DNA from: Proteromonas lacertae | Lineage: Eukaryota; Sar; Bigyra; Opalinata; Proteromonadidae | DNA: 64,000 bases | Direction of reading: 5' to 3' | NCBI GenBank assembly: GCA_002245135.1 | Contig: NGBS01000895.1 | Span: forward strand, 31,114-95,113 | Shown: piece by piece, positions 1 to 10,001 of the stretch | Numbering within the stretch: position 1 is the first letter of the stretch | Layout: each line of letters opens with the position of its first letter | The notes under the pieces: generated by a model | Seen by the model: only the letters and a program-made list of their open reading frames with translations | Told to the model about the DNA's origin: nothing | Database searches by the model: none | Program-made: the position numbers and the translations under genes

Positions 1-1918
1 TAAATATCCTTCTAAATCTTCTTCATCATCATAATTGGGATAAATAATATTCTTATAACATTCACTACATAAACCTTTATCTTTAGCTACTCCACTTTTT
101 GATTTATAATTTCGACATGGTAAATTGGAGCAATAAATTGAATTTAATCTCTTTATTGTTTCTGGTTTCATTTTAATAAATCCATTTGTTGATGTTATTT
201 TATTGTTATTGTTATTCTTTATCTTATCATTTCCACAATAACTACAACTCATATTCAAATCACTATTGATTGCTGAACAATAATTACATTTCCATTCATT
301 TATTATCGTATTATTACTAATTGTACTAAAATCACTTCCACTTTTATTCACATCTTCTTTATGAAATATTTCTATATGATATTTTATTTCTTTCAATCTT
401 ATTTTTTCATTACAATAATTACATATTATCGTTTTACTTCCACAGTAAGCTTCATGTTGAGTAAAACCATTCATTCTGTCACTATAATTATCAGGAGCAT
501 CTCCAGCTTCATGAATTAATCCACAAAATTGACATTGTTTTATTCTTTTAGTACAATATTCACTTCTATGTTTGTTTATATCATTTAAAAATATTTCTTC
601 ACCACAAAAACATCTGAATGGTAAGTGATATAATTTGTGGTGAATTTCTATTGGTTGATTATTCTTTATTAACATTAAACAATCTTCTATTGGACAATGA
701 ATATGATTGGATAATTCAGTTTTCTTAATTAATTCTCCACAAATTTTACATTTTGTATTCAGTCTTTCACATTTTATTGTATGTAAATCGTAAGTATGGG
801 GTGGTATATAATGATTACAGTTGTTACACATTTTATATCCTTTTTCTATCATTTCTTCATTCTCTTTTTCATCATTTGTATGTGCATTTGTATTTGTCTC
901 AATTTCCATCATTTCTACATGTTCTTTACATGTTATTTCAAACTTACAATCTGTTAGAAATCCCCAAATACTGACAAATAATGAATTCAGATCTCTATAT
1001 ACATTTAAATCTATTGTTATAATATTAGATTCAATTGTATTGTGTAGATTGTTAAATAAAGATGGTTGTTGATCTAATTGATTTGTATTGCTAATAAACA
1101 TTATTCCATTACCTTCAATATTCTATTATAAATATATATATATACACTTATATAAATAATTATACATTATATGAAATATCGATTATTTTATTTCTATTCT
1201 CTTTATTAATCTCAATATTATAATAAATATATTCATCTTGTTTCACTTCATTTTCTATTCTTTTATTTATTGCAATTGTATGAGAATTATCTTCCATTCT
1301 TTTTATTTGAGTGTAATGTAAATCTAATTCTAAATCAACATCGATAATTATTACACTTTCACTTGGTTTTGTGTCTGTAATGAATAAATCGAAATTTTGA
1401 TTATTGTATCTATTAATAAGTAATACAAATGTATTTTATACTGTAATATTATTTGTTCATTCTTGTCTAAGGTAGTGAAATTTGATCTGAAGTTTTGTTG
1501 GATGGCAGTTTGTAACTCATTTTGAGATAATTCAGAAGTGGTTGTACAGTCGATAGATACATGGGTAGCTTTTGGTAATTCACAATATTTTACTGAAATT
1601 ATCTCATCCTCTTCTACACATAAATTTAACATTACCTAGACAGAATTATATTGACACTTAATACATGTGGACTTAACAGTATTTGATTGCTGTTGGCTGT
1701 AAACTCTAACACACCACAGTGAATAGTTTTATCTTTATATTTTAATTGAAATGTTAGAGGATAGGAGAATGTATCAGATTCACTGTATTTTTCAAGCATT
1801 TCCTAAATGAATAAAAAAATACTCATACAGAGGGTAATATTACCTTATTGCCTAATATTTCTTTACTCACTGGAACTTTTTGAACTATTAGTTCATAAAT
1901 ATCTATTGAAGAAGACAT
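1..1918 (-). CDS. UFD1-domain protein with TRAF-like, RanBP2-like and A20-like zinc fingers (3' end off window)
   Basis: Spliced gene running off the left edge. Introns read at 1803-1843, 1636-1664, 1410-1441 and 1123-1165 restore one frame from an ATG at 1918. The N-terminal half has the UFD1 order: a HCGVLEF motif, the CELPKAT motif, then TDTKPSESVIIIDVDLEL. A Cys/His-rich part follows with repeated CxxC...HxxxC units resembling TRAF-type fingers, then EWKCNYC...CSYCG (RanBP2/NZF type), then a C...C...LCSECYKN unit near the edge (A20 type). UFD1 works with CDC48/p97 on ubiquitinated clients, and NZF and A20 fingers often bind ubiquitin, so a role delivering or editing ubiquitinated substrates is inferred. 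Plants have UFD1 proteins with TRAF-like fingers; the added NZF and A20-like units look unusual. Confidence 0.8.
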
Positions 1919-2391
1919 TTGGGATTAAAAAAACAATTCAGTAAAAAAGCTTATGTAATTACATCAGTTTACATTGTTTGAGCACATCAAGCTATTAATT
2001 ATTTTTTTAATTTTTCATGTTTTATGTATTTAATTAACTACTATGATATATAACAGTGTTGCAAAAACATGTATTTCGAACAACAGATTGTAATGAAACA
2101 TATAAATTATTAGATTCAGATTAAAATATCTTCAGAGATACAAATAATTTAAATGATTAATGGCTTTGTTATTAATAATGTAACCGGATTAATTACAGCA
2201 TATAGTGTTTATAAACACTATATGCAATTATTCAATCTCTTTAACCACATTCAAATTAGGTATGGAAATATTCACATTCGTATATGTACAGTTAGATGTA
2301 GAGGTGGTATAAATTCTCAAGAGCAGTTATAGTAATTGCTTCAATTGCTGGTAATAGTATTAGAATGTTTTAATACAATAAGGTAAAAGAG
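1919..2391. other. Intergenic, no gene seen
   Basis: The 473 bases between the UFD1-like gene start and the end of the first glycan gene show no convincing reading frame. The only structure I see is a perfect palindrome at 2198-2225. Confidence 0.6.
2198..2225. repeat. Perfect 28 bp palindrome
   Basis: The bases read identically on both strands, with arms GCATATAGTGTTTA and TAAACACTATATGC meeting with no loop. It lies in a gene-free stretch and could form a cruciform or bind a dimeric regulator. The function is unknown. Confidence 0.8.
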
Positions 2392-3414
2392 TTAATCATA
2401 AAAACTATTAAATTCATTTTTTACATTAAATACTTTTCCTTTTTTAATTTCATAACTCAAATTATATTTGGATAATAACAAACCAGATTTTAAAGAAGCT
2501 GTCAAACCGTAACTGCTTCTTGAAATTATAAGAAATTTTGATTTTGACAAAATTTCATGTTCAATAATAATTGATGATTCTTTTAAATTATAAGCAAAGT
2601 GTATAGATATGTTCTTGGAAAATAAAATGACTTGTTTATATGTTTTGCTTATATTCAGTTTTAATCTCAGTGAATCTCCTGTTAAAAACCATTTCTTATA
2701 TTTCTTATTTCTTCTTGCCAAATCTATCATCATTTTTATATCATATAAACTTGAAAATTGTCTTTCATGTAAATCATCATTTCCTACTCTCATTTGCACT
2801 CCAATATAATCTACTAACCTATACTTTGATAAAAACAGATTAACATTTTTTGTTATATGTTTATTAACGATTAACAATTTGTTGAATATATAGTAATATA
2901 GTGTGTAAATTCTTTTCATCTTATCCAACTTCTTATTAATTGAAAGATATTTCCATAATCCATTTGAAAATTCAGTTCTGTTTATCATTTCTACTAATAA
3001 ATCACACCATATATATGTAAATGATATATTCTTCAATTTTTTGATTTTTATTAACATATCAATAGTAAAAGGGCATATCGTGATTAAACTACTACTACCA
3101 TTGTATGACTTTGATGTTATATTATAATTTGGCATATGATAAAATAAATCAAATTCATCCCAATTTATAACTAGCATATTATATTATTCTTTCATAATAC
3201 ATATTGGTTTAGATTCATAAAAAGTTGATAAAATAATAATGCCTGCAAATGCCATTAACCTATTTCCAAGTCCTCCTGCAACATTCACACTTATACAATT
3301 AATTGCATTATTATACATTTTGATTAAAGCTTCTACACCAATATTAATCTTCAATATTATTAAACAAAGAAAAATAACAAGCGAAAAACAAAGAATTAAT
3401 ACTTTTATCCACAT
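2392..3414 (-). CDS. Fucosyltransferase-like Golgi enzyme, copy 1
   Basis: Two exons joined by a 30 nt intron at 3171-3200, giving about 327 residues. A hydrophobic signal-anchor at residues 5-25 suggests a type II Golgi protein. A GGLGNRLMAFAG motif follows, then DYIGVQMRVG, FLTGDS and a C-terminal SKFLIISRSSYG stretch. That order recalls GT11 and related O-/alpha-fucosyltransferases, which use GDP-fucose; the exact family is uncertain. It is the inverted paralogue of the gene at 6951-7963. Bases 2520-2900 are identical to that copy while both ends diverge, which points to gene conversion. It is divergent from the HtrL-like gene, 288 bp away. Confidence 0.65.
2520..2900 (-). repeat. 381 bp inverted repeat arm (copy 1)
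   Basis: By eye, every base matches the reverse complement of 7458-7838. It lies wholly inside the coding region of the first fucosyltransferase-like gene. Confidence 0.9.
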
Positions 3415-3702
3415 ATATTTTTGTATTTTACCATATAATTTACTTAATTAAAATTATATAAAACTCTTATCAATAAGAAAAACAGTTATTTTCTTTGTTC
3501 AATATATTTCTAGTAATTAAATGCATATTATTGATGAAAGATAGGGAATAGTTAAGATATCATTAGAATTTGCTATGAACGGTTTTATTCTAGATAAAGG
3601 ATTAATGAATATAATTGAATATATCTTTCATTTTTAATATAATGTGGTATAATAAAAAAAATGTAACTTAAGTAAGAAAAACCTTTCACTTTTTATACTG
3701 TA

Positions 3703-4590
3703 ATGAAATACATATTTTTATCAATAATATTACTTATTATTGTCTGTTTTATTATTAAACATAAATATTTACCAAAATATCATCAGTATTTGTTTGTTAC
3801 ATCATATTTTCAAATTGTAAATTATGGCAAACATAGTCTTCAACATTATAAGAAATGGATTAATCATTTCTTCAGTTATATAAACAAGTCGTTAGTTATA
3901 TTCACTGATAACAACAGATCTTCTAAATCTTTTGTTCCTTCTTTTGTGAAAGCATATATGTATGAGTATGACTCAATATGGGAAGTTTCATGTATAAAAA
4001 AGTATAAAGATAATTATAGAAGGCAACATCAAATCGATAGAGAGAAAAATCTTCATAATCCAGATATTTATGCAATATGGAATTCAAAAATATGCTTTTT
4101 AGATATAGCAGCAAATGATATACCAAGTAAATTATATATATGGATAGATATAGGAACATTCAGAGATCCAACCACTTTTTATTCTCTCCCATCATCAAAT
4201 GCTATAAACATGTTTATTAATTTCAATTCAATGTTCTTTTTTACAGTCTATAATCAAACCTATAAACTAAAAAATGAAACAGAGTTAGTAGATCTAGTTT
4301 TTATACAAGGAACAAGTTTTGGAGGTAACAAACAATCAATTCATCAATATTATAACGAATTTTGGAAATTATATGACTATTATTTGAACATAAATAAATT
4401 TGTTGGGAAAGATCAGAATTTATTTAATACATTGGCATTTTACAAATCAAATTTAAATATAACATTAATAAAAGTCCATGATTTAAGCATGTGTATGGGA
4501 AATGAATGGTGGAAGTATCAATGCTTTTATGCTGGAATGAATTTAGAGTTGTTAAAGAAAATAAATATAAATGAATATATCATAAAATAA
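3703..4590 (+). CDS. HtrL/YibB-like glycosyltransferase, membrane anchored
   Basis: Single exon, 295 residues. A hydrophobic anchor at residues 3-18 is followed by a lumenal domain resembling the bacterial HtrL/YibB family: an aromatic TSYFQI start, HYKKWINHFF, LVIFTDN, IWNSKICFLDIAA and the strong YIWIDIGTFRDP motif, where IDIG sits at the expected acidic site. That family is found in bacterial LPS and capsule loci and is thought to transfer sugars. It is first in a run of plus-strand glycan genes, 131 bp ahead of the next. A possible transfer from bacteria followed by gain of a signal-anchor is inferred. The donor, acceptor and linkage cannot be read from sequence. Confidence 0.7.
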   Translation: MKYIFLSIILLIIVCFIIKHKYLPKYHQYLFVTSYFQIVNYGKHSLQHYKKWINHFFSYINKSLVIFTDNNRSSKSFVPSFVKAYMYEYDSIWEVSCIKKYKDNYRRQHQIDREKNLHNPDIYAIWNSKICFLDIAANDIPSKLYIWIDIGTFRDPTTFYSLPSSNAINMFINFNSMFFFTVYNQTYKLKNETELVDLVFIQGTSFGGNKQSIHQYYNEFWKLYDYYLNINKFVGKDQNLFNTLAFYKSNLNITLIKVHDLSMCMGNEWWKYQCFYAGMNLELLKKININEYIIK

Positions 4591-4721
4591 CTTCCCAATA
4601 CTCACATACTTTTTTATTATGGTTTTATAGCTTATGATGCTAATATAATAATGATATACACTTAATAACTATCATTTGTTATAAGTATAACAATCATTTG
4701 TGTAGAAGGTTGGTATTTTGA

Positions 4722-5753
4722 GTGATGTTAGTAGTTTTAACAATATTAATAGTGTGTATTTGTGGAATATTATATTTTTTGTTCAACAATCTCAATGAAA
4801 TTATAAATGAATACTATTCCTGCAACTCCAAAATAAAATATATTAACACAGAGATATATCCACCAGCAAATTTAACAGTTTTATTTACAATGCTTATTAA
4901 TTTACCAAAAGAAATTTCAAAATTCTATTTCTTATCGTTAATCAAGGTGAAATACGAAGGACTAATAGTTGTATTAACAAATAATGAGACAAATAAGTTC
5001 TATAGTAATAAATTAAACATTCATTATATAGAAATAACACATGATTATCCTTATTATCCTTTAAACCATAACAGATATCCAATAAACATCAATTTAGTTA
5101 AGTATATTATACCTACTTTTATATCTAATCTCTCAAAGTTTTATACAAGAAATGTTGTGAGGTATTTTATATTTTACTTGTGGCTTAAAGAATATGGTTC
5201 AAAATATAAATACTTCATTTTTACTGATTTAAGAGATGTTGTTTTTCAAAAACATCCATTTGCATGGAATATATGTAAAGGCGTTGTACTTACTGAAGAA
5301 ACATACTTAACTTCATTATTAACAATTAGTCCACAATTTAATATTCAGTATTTTAAAAACTATACTAGGATGAATCATACAGTAATAAATGGAGGATTGT
5401 TATATGGCTCATATAATGAATTGAAATGTTTTTTGTATATTTATGCAATGTCATATAGAAGATTTGGCTTTGCAGGAAATGATCAATCCCTACTAAACTA
5501 TTTGTATTATGAATCTAAACCTCAATTAAAATTGAAATGTTCAATTAGAGTTAACAGACATCATACAGGATATGCAAGATGTTTGGCTTCGTATTTATAT
5601 TCATCAAATGAAACACCAATTGATAAGACAGGATTCATTGTAAATGGAGATGGAACTTATCCTGCTGTTTTACACCAGTTATATGCAGGTGTTGAATCAG
5701 GAAGTGAGAAAAGGAAAAAAAAGTTCAAAATTCTGATTAATAGTTTAATATAA
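4722..5753 (+). CDS. Membrane-anchored GT-A-type glycosyltransferase
   Basis: Single exon, 343 residues, starting with a hydrophobic anchor at residues 3-22. A FTDLRDVVFQKHPF stretch carries a D-x-x-D acidic site typical of metal-dependent GT-A enzymes, with downstream VINGGLLYG, GNDQSLLNYL and a late PAVLHQ. These resemble acceptor-binding and metal-ligand positions of eukaryotic lumenal transferases. I cannot assign a CAZy family. Several N-x-S/T sites fit a lumenal location. Confidence 0.65.
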   Translation: MMLVVLTILIVCICGILYFLFNNLNEIINEYYSCNSKIKYINTEIYPPANLTVLFTMLINLPKEISKFYFLSLIKVKYEGLIVVLTNNETNKFYSNKLNIHYIEITHDYPYYPLNHNRYPININLVKYIIPTFISNLSKFYTRNVVRYFIFYLWLKEYGSKYKYFIFTDLRDVVFQKHPFAWNICKGVVLTEETYLTSLLTISPQFNIQYFKNYTRMNHTVINGGLLYGSYNELKCFLYIYAMSYRRFGFAGNDQSLLNYLYYESKPQLKLKCSIRVNRHHTGYARCLASYLYSSNETPIDKTGFIVNGDGTYPAVLHQLYAGVESGSEKRKKKFKILINSLI

Positions 5754-5879
5754 TGTTAAATATTAGATTGAACTATTTTTTCACCTTTTCTTCGTATATA
5801 CTTTTCTTATTATAATTATATATATATATATAGTTAATAAATGGTTTATTACAAATTCTATAATATATGAAAATGATCG

Positions 5880-5898
5880 GCTTGAAACAAGATCAAGC
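5880..5898. repeat. Small hairpin, GCTTGA/TCAAGC
   Basis: Six-base perfect arms around a seven-base loop in the spacer between two plus-strand glycan genes. Related TCAAGC-type hairpins occur at 9949-9971, 11442-11483 and near 41820. Confidence 0.5.
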
Positions 5899-6020
5899 TT
5901 CATTTAAAAACCATAATTCTTCTAATAGAATAAGTATTTTTATATATTAATGTAGTTTCATTGTAAATTAATATAATATAGTGATAGAATATATATTCAA
6001 CATATATGTTATAAAGAGAT

Positions 6021-6881
6021 ATGTTTAGAGTAACACAAAGTGTTTTTCATTTACTATTTATATTATCATTATGTATTATAAGTTTTTTTATATATGATAA
6101 AACCCCTACAGTAAAAGTTGTAGCAAATAGATGCAAATTAAAGAATATTGAAAAAAAGAAAAAAGAGAAGGTGTGGAATGCAGGTAACTATATAGATTTA
6201 GGAGCAAATAATGGAGATTCTATAGCATGGTTTTATAACATTGAAATATTAGGTTTAAAATCTGTTGTTCCTTATCCAAAAATTCCTTTAAATATATCAA
6301 TGAATTTTAATACATACATATTTGAAGCAAATCCTTTTTTATGTAACGACATCTATAGAGTAGTAAATTTCATAAAGAAACACACAAAATTGGTTAATTT
6401 TAATGTTTATTGTCCTGTTATAGTAAGTACATATAATGGAACTGATGTAATGAGTATTGACAAAGATGATTTATATTCATCAAAGTTTTACAATTCTAAT
6501 GTGAATTATAACTCAAACAGACAGAATTATACTATGCCAGTGGTTAATATTACAAATTTCATAGAAGAGAATATAAGTCCAAGCGATTTTAATGTTATGA
6601 AATTTGATGTAGAAGGTGAAGAACATTATATCTTCCCTGAATTAATTAAAACCAATCAGCTACTAAAGTTTGACATACTTTATTCAGAATTTCATAGAGC
6701 AGCTGTTAACAATCCTGCAAAAGCATATGCTACAAAAATATATAATGATTTTCTCAATTATACAATGACTTATGGTATTGAAACATATGAGGAAAGAAGT
6801 ATAAGTCAAAACCAATTAGAAAGACATTTAGATCTGTATAAAGAATTGATGTATTGCAGAAAAGGAATATTTAAAATGTAA
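6021..6881 (+). CDS. FkbM-type methyltransferase, membrane anchored
   Basis: Single exon, 286 residues. A signal-anchor at residues 8-24 precedes a class I methyltransferase fold of FkbM type. YIDLGANNGDS is the SAM-binding glycine motif, YIFEANPF is the acidic end of strand 2, and NVMKFDVEGEEHYIF is the FkbM signature. A YSEFHR stretch follows. FkbM enzymes O-methylate sugars and polyketides; with glycosyltransferase neighbours and an anchor, O-methylation of a Golgi glycan is the likely job. It is followed after 69 bp by a fucosyltransferase-like gene on the same strand. Confidence 0.8.
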   Translation: MFRVTQSVFHLLFILSLCIISFFIYDKTPTVKVVANRCKLKNIEKKKKEKVWNAGNYIDLGANNGDSIAWFYNIEILGLKSVVPYPKIPLNISMNFNTYIFEANPFLCNDIYRVVNFIKKHTKLVNFNVYCPVIVSTYNGTDVMSIDKDDLYSSKFYNSNVNYNSNRQNYTMPVVNITNFIEENISPSDFNVMKFDVEGEEHYIFPELIKTNQLLKFDILYSEFHRAAVNNPAKAYATKIYNDFLNYTMTYGIETYEERSISQNQLERHLDLYKELMYCRKGIFKM

Positions 6882-6950
6882 TTACTATGTTTTTATAAAA
6901 TATAGTCGTTTCTTATTGTGGTTTAATAGATAAATCTAATTTAATGTAGG

Positions 6951-7963
6951 ATGAGAGTAGTTGTTACAATATTTATTACTTTTATATTTATTTACACAAT
7001 GACAATAAAACTATTAATCAGAATAAAGCGAATAATTAGAATATACAAAAATGCAATAAATAGTGTCAGTGTCAATTGTGAAGGCGGTTTAGGTAATAGG
7101 TTAATGTCATTTGCAGGAATTATAACATTGTCATTATTTTATGAATCTAAACCAATAAGTATTAATACAAAGAATAATATAATATACTAGTAATAAATTG
7201 GGATGAATTTGATTTATTTTATCATATACCAAATTATAATATAACATCAAAGTCATACAATTCTAGTTATTTGTTTTCATTATGCCCATTTAATAGTGAA
7301 TCGCTAAATAGTATAAAAGAGTTGAAGAATATATCATTTACATACATATGGTGTGATTTATTAGTAGGAATGATAAATAATTCAAGTTTTTCTAAGAATC
7401 TAAAGGATATTTTCCCATACATTCAAAAAGCAGAGAAAATGAGTTATGTATTTTCTATATATTACTATATATTCAACAAATTGTTAATCGTTAATAAACA
7501 TATAACAAAAAATGTTAATCTGTTTTTATCAAAGTATAGGTTAGTAGATTATATTGGAGTGCAAATGAGAGTAGGAAATGATGATTTACATGAAAGACAA
7601 TTTTCAAGTTTATATGATATAAAAATGATGATAGATTTGGCAAGAAGAAATAAGAAATATAAGAAATGGTTTTTAACAGGAGATTCACTGAGATTAAAAC
7701 TGAATATAAGCAAAACATATAAACAAGTCATTTTATTTTCCAAGAACATATCTATACACTTTGCTTATAATTTAAAAGAATCATCAATTATTATTGAACA
7801 TGAAATTTTGTCAAAATCAAAATTTCTTATAATTTCAAAAAGTACCTATGGATTAACATCTATGCTAAAGTCTGGTTTGTTATTATCCAAACATAATTTG
7901 AGTTATGAAGTAGAATATGGATTAATATTTAATATGAAAAGTAAGTTTAGCAAGTTTCAGTAA
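6951..7963 (+). CDS. Fucosyltransferase-like Golgi enzyme, copy 2
   Basis: Two exons with a 32 nt intron at 7159-7190, at the same place as in copy 1 (2392-3414). An N-terminal anchor precedes EGGLGNRLMSFAG, DYIGVQMRVG, FLTGDS and SKFLIISKSTYG. Bases 7458-7838 are identical to the inverted copy, while the N-terminal third and the last 40 residues differ clearly. GDP-fucose transfer in the Golgi is the likely role, but the linkage is unknown. Its stop lies only 8 bases before the start of the next gene, which is unusually tight for a eukaryote. Confidence 0.65.
7458..7838 (+). repeat. 381 bp inverted repeat arm (copy 2)
   Basis: Identical to the reverse complement of 2520-2900, compared by eye across the whole block. 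Identity stops abruptly at both ends. Confidence 0.9.
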
Positions 7964-7971
7964 TATTTTAC

Positions 7972-8955
7972 ATGAATAGAATTAATGAGTATGGTATTAT
8001 ATACTTACTTATTTTAATTATAATAATGATTATATATATTATAATTTATGTAAACTATGATGAATCTGAGATATTATTTAAAAGCATTGTCATGAAAGAA
8101 TTGTTTTACATTAGAAATACAACCGATAATAACTTACCAATATTATATAGTAGAAGATACACATCTGAATCATACTATGTGAAGAATAAGACATTAATCA
8201 AAATGGAGAATAAAACAGTAAATTATAATACTAACTTTATCAAAAGACAGTCTAATATCTTAGTTGCAATTCATTCTCACATATCATTGTTTTATCATAG
8301 ATATGTCTTTAGAAAAATATACAAAATATATAAGGATATTCAAGTATTATTCTTTATAGCATTAGATTATAATCAAACATTAAACTCTCAGTTGTTAAAA
8401 GAAATGAAAATTTACCAAGATATTGTTCTATTCAATTTCAATTGCAATTATTATAATCTACATTTTTTAACATATAATTTTCTTAAATGGGTTAAGAAGT
8501 ATAAAAGTTTGTATGATGTGATAGTCAAACAGGATACTGATACATTTGTTAATATTCATATACTTCAATCAATGTTAAAACAAGTGTTAAATAAAAACAA
8601 TAAATCATTTGTTTTAGGATATATATGGGGATATGAAAATGTGAATATAAGATATCCTAGCGGAATGTCATATGTATTTTTATCAAATTCAATAGATAAA
8701 TTAGTTGTTCATTTAGATGAAGAATTCGATAGAGTGTATTATGGTTATCCTGAAGATATGTTTTTTGGAAGATTGGCAAGAAGAGCAAATTTCGATTTTA
8801 TTGATGCTAATTTTACCTTTAATTACACTACATATATAGAAATTCCTAATATTATATTTGATGCAAAAAAGATATATATGATTCACTGGTTGAGAATTTC
8901 TGAAATAGCATTTTTACATTTGAATTGCAGCAACAGAAGGAATTTCGAAGTATAA
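7972..8955 (+). CDS. GT31 (beta-1,3-galactosyltransferase-like) enzyme
   Basis: Single exon, 327 residues, with a signal-anchor at residues 9-28. GT31 hallmarks appear in order: ILVAIHSH at the start of the catalytic domain, RYVFRKIYK, a VIVKQDTDTFVN stretch whose DTD is the metal-binding DxD, YPSGMSYVF and EDMFFGRLAR, matching the family's EDV.. motif. Family members move galactose or N-acetylhexosamine from UDP-sugars in the Golgi. It starts 8 bases after the preceding stop, so transcription must begin inside that gene or the two share a transcript. A second GT31 gene lies at 15399-16352. Confidence 0.8.
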   Translation: MNRINEYGIIYLLILIIIMIIYIIIYVNYDESEILFKSIVMKELFYIRNTTDNNLPILYSRRYTSESYYVKNKTLIKMENKTVNYNTNFIKRQSNILVAIHSHISLFYHRYVFRKIYKIYKDIQVLFFIALDYNQTLNSQLLKEMKIYQDIVLFNFNCNYYNLHFLTYNFLKWVKKYKSLYDVIVKQDTDTFVNIHILQSMLKQVLNKNNKSFVLGYIWGYENVNIRYPSGMSYVFLSNSIDKLVVHLDEEFDRVYYGYPEDMFFGRLARRANFDFIDANFTFNYTTYIEIPNIIFDAKKIYMIHWLRISEIAFLHLNCSNRRNFEV

Positions 8956-8986
8956 TTTAAATATAAATTCATTTTGGTTGTAAAAA

Positions 8987-9892
8987 ATGGAGTTTTTTGT
9001 TACTTTATTATTTCTTGTGTTAATAACCATTATTGTAGTATTGTTATTCTATATTAAGATTAATAATAAATCATGGAAATAAATATAATAGAAATTATTC
9101 AAAGTGTATAAAATATCTTGATCAGAATTGGGAAAATTTTGAATCAAGAAGAGGACGTTTATCTGATCAACATATAAGAACACAGCTATTTCCATTAATC
9201 AAAGAGATTATTCCAGTTTTATCAAAAGAACAGTGTATATATGATATTGGTGGAAATATTGGAGATATAACAGAAATGTTTAACAAATACTACCCTAACA
9301 ATTACATATTCACTGTTGAACCTTTAGAAGCTAATTATAAAGAAATGAAATCAAGATTTAATAGAACTAAGAAGATTAAGCTTTACAACATTGCATTAGG
9401 ATCATTTGATGGGAAAAGAGTATCTAATACATTTAATAGTGGAGGTTTAGGAGATTATTTATATCCAGGAAGATTAATGAATGAATTTAATATTAAATAT
9501 ATGAAAACTGATTCATTTTATAAGAAATTTTGTATATTTATATATATATATATCTTATAGCAAATAATATGGAAATATTCTTTTTCAAATTAGATACAGA
9601 AGGATTTGAAGATGATATTATGTACAATGCAAAGTATTTATTGGAAAATGAAAAAATCAAAATAATATATTTAGAATATCATCAAGGATATTGTAAAGAG
9701 TATGAATCTAATCTAATTCATTATTTGAATAAATATGGTTTTAATACATATTTAGTGGGAAGTAATTTTCTATTAAGTACTAATGATTGTCCAAATTACT
9801 CATTAGATAGATTTAGTTTAGGTCATATTATAGGTTTTCATACCACAAAAGAAATTGAAAATGATTTTATAAAGAAGTACAACAAGTCTTAG
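8987..9892 (+). CDS. FkbM-type methyltransferase, second copy (N-terminal frame uncertain)
   Basis: An ATG at 8987 opens a hydrophobic anchor. The methyltransferase domain follows with YDIGGNIGD, FTVEPLEANY and, after a 29 nt intron at 9532-9560, FFFKLDTEGFEDDIM, the FkbM signature. The anchor and the domain are in different frames near 9060-9090. Either a 49 nt intron with an atypical GTTATT donor ends at about 9091, or one base has been gained or lost. The spliced product would be about 270-290 residues. Sugar O-methylation in the Golgi is inferred. The typical host intron shows this bacterial-type family is fully settled in the eukaryotic genome. Confidence 0.65.
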
Positions 9893-9948
9893 TAAATATT
9901 TTACACTAAATGGTTATTATGTATTTGATTTTTAATTTTTTAACACTA

Positions 9949-9971
9949 AAGCTTGATGAAAGTTCAAGCTT
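9949..9971. repeat. Small hairpin, AAGCTTGA/TCAAGCTT
   Basis: Perfect eight-base arms around a seven-base loop in the 109 bp spacer before the GT92-like gene. Similar to the hairpin at 5880-5898. Confidence 0.55.
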
Positions 9972-10001
9972 ACTTTTCAAATAGAATATTATAAGCAGAA
10001 T

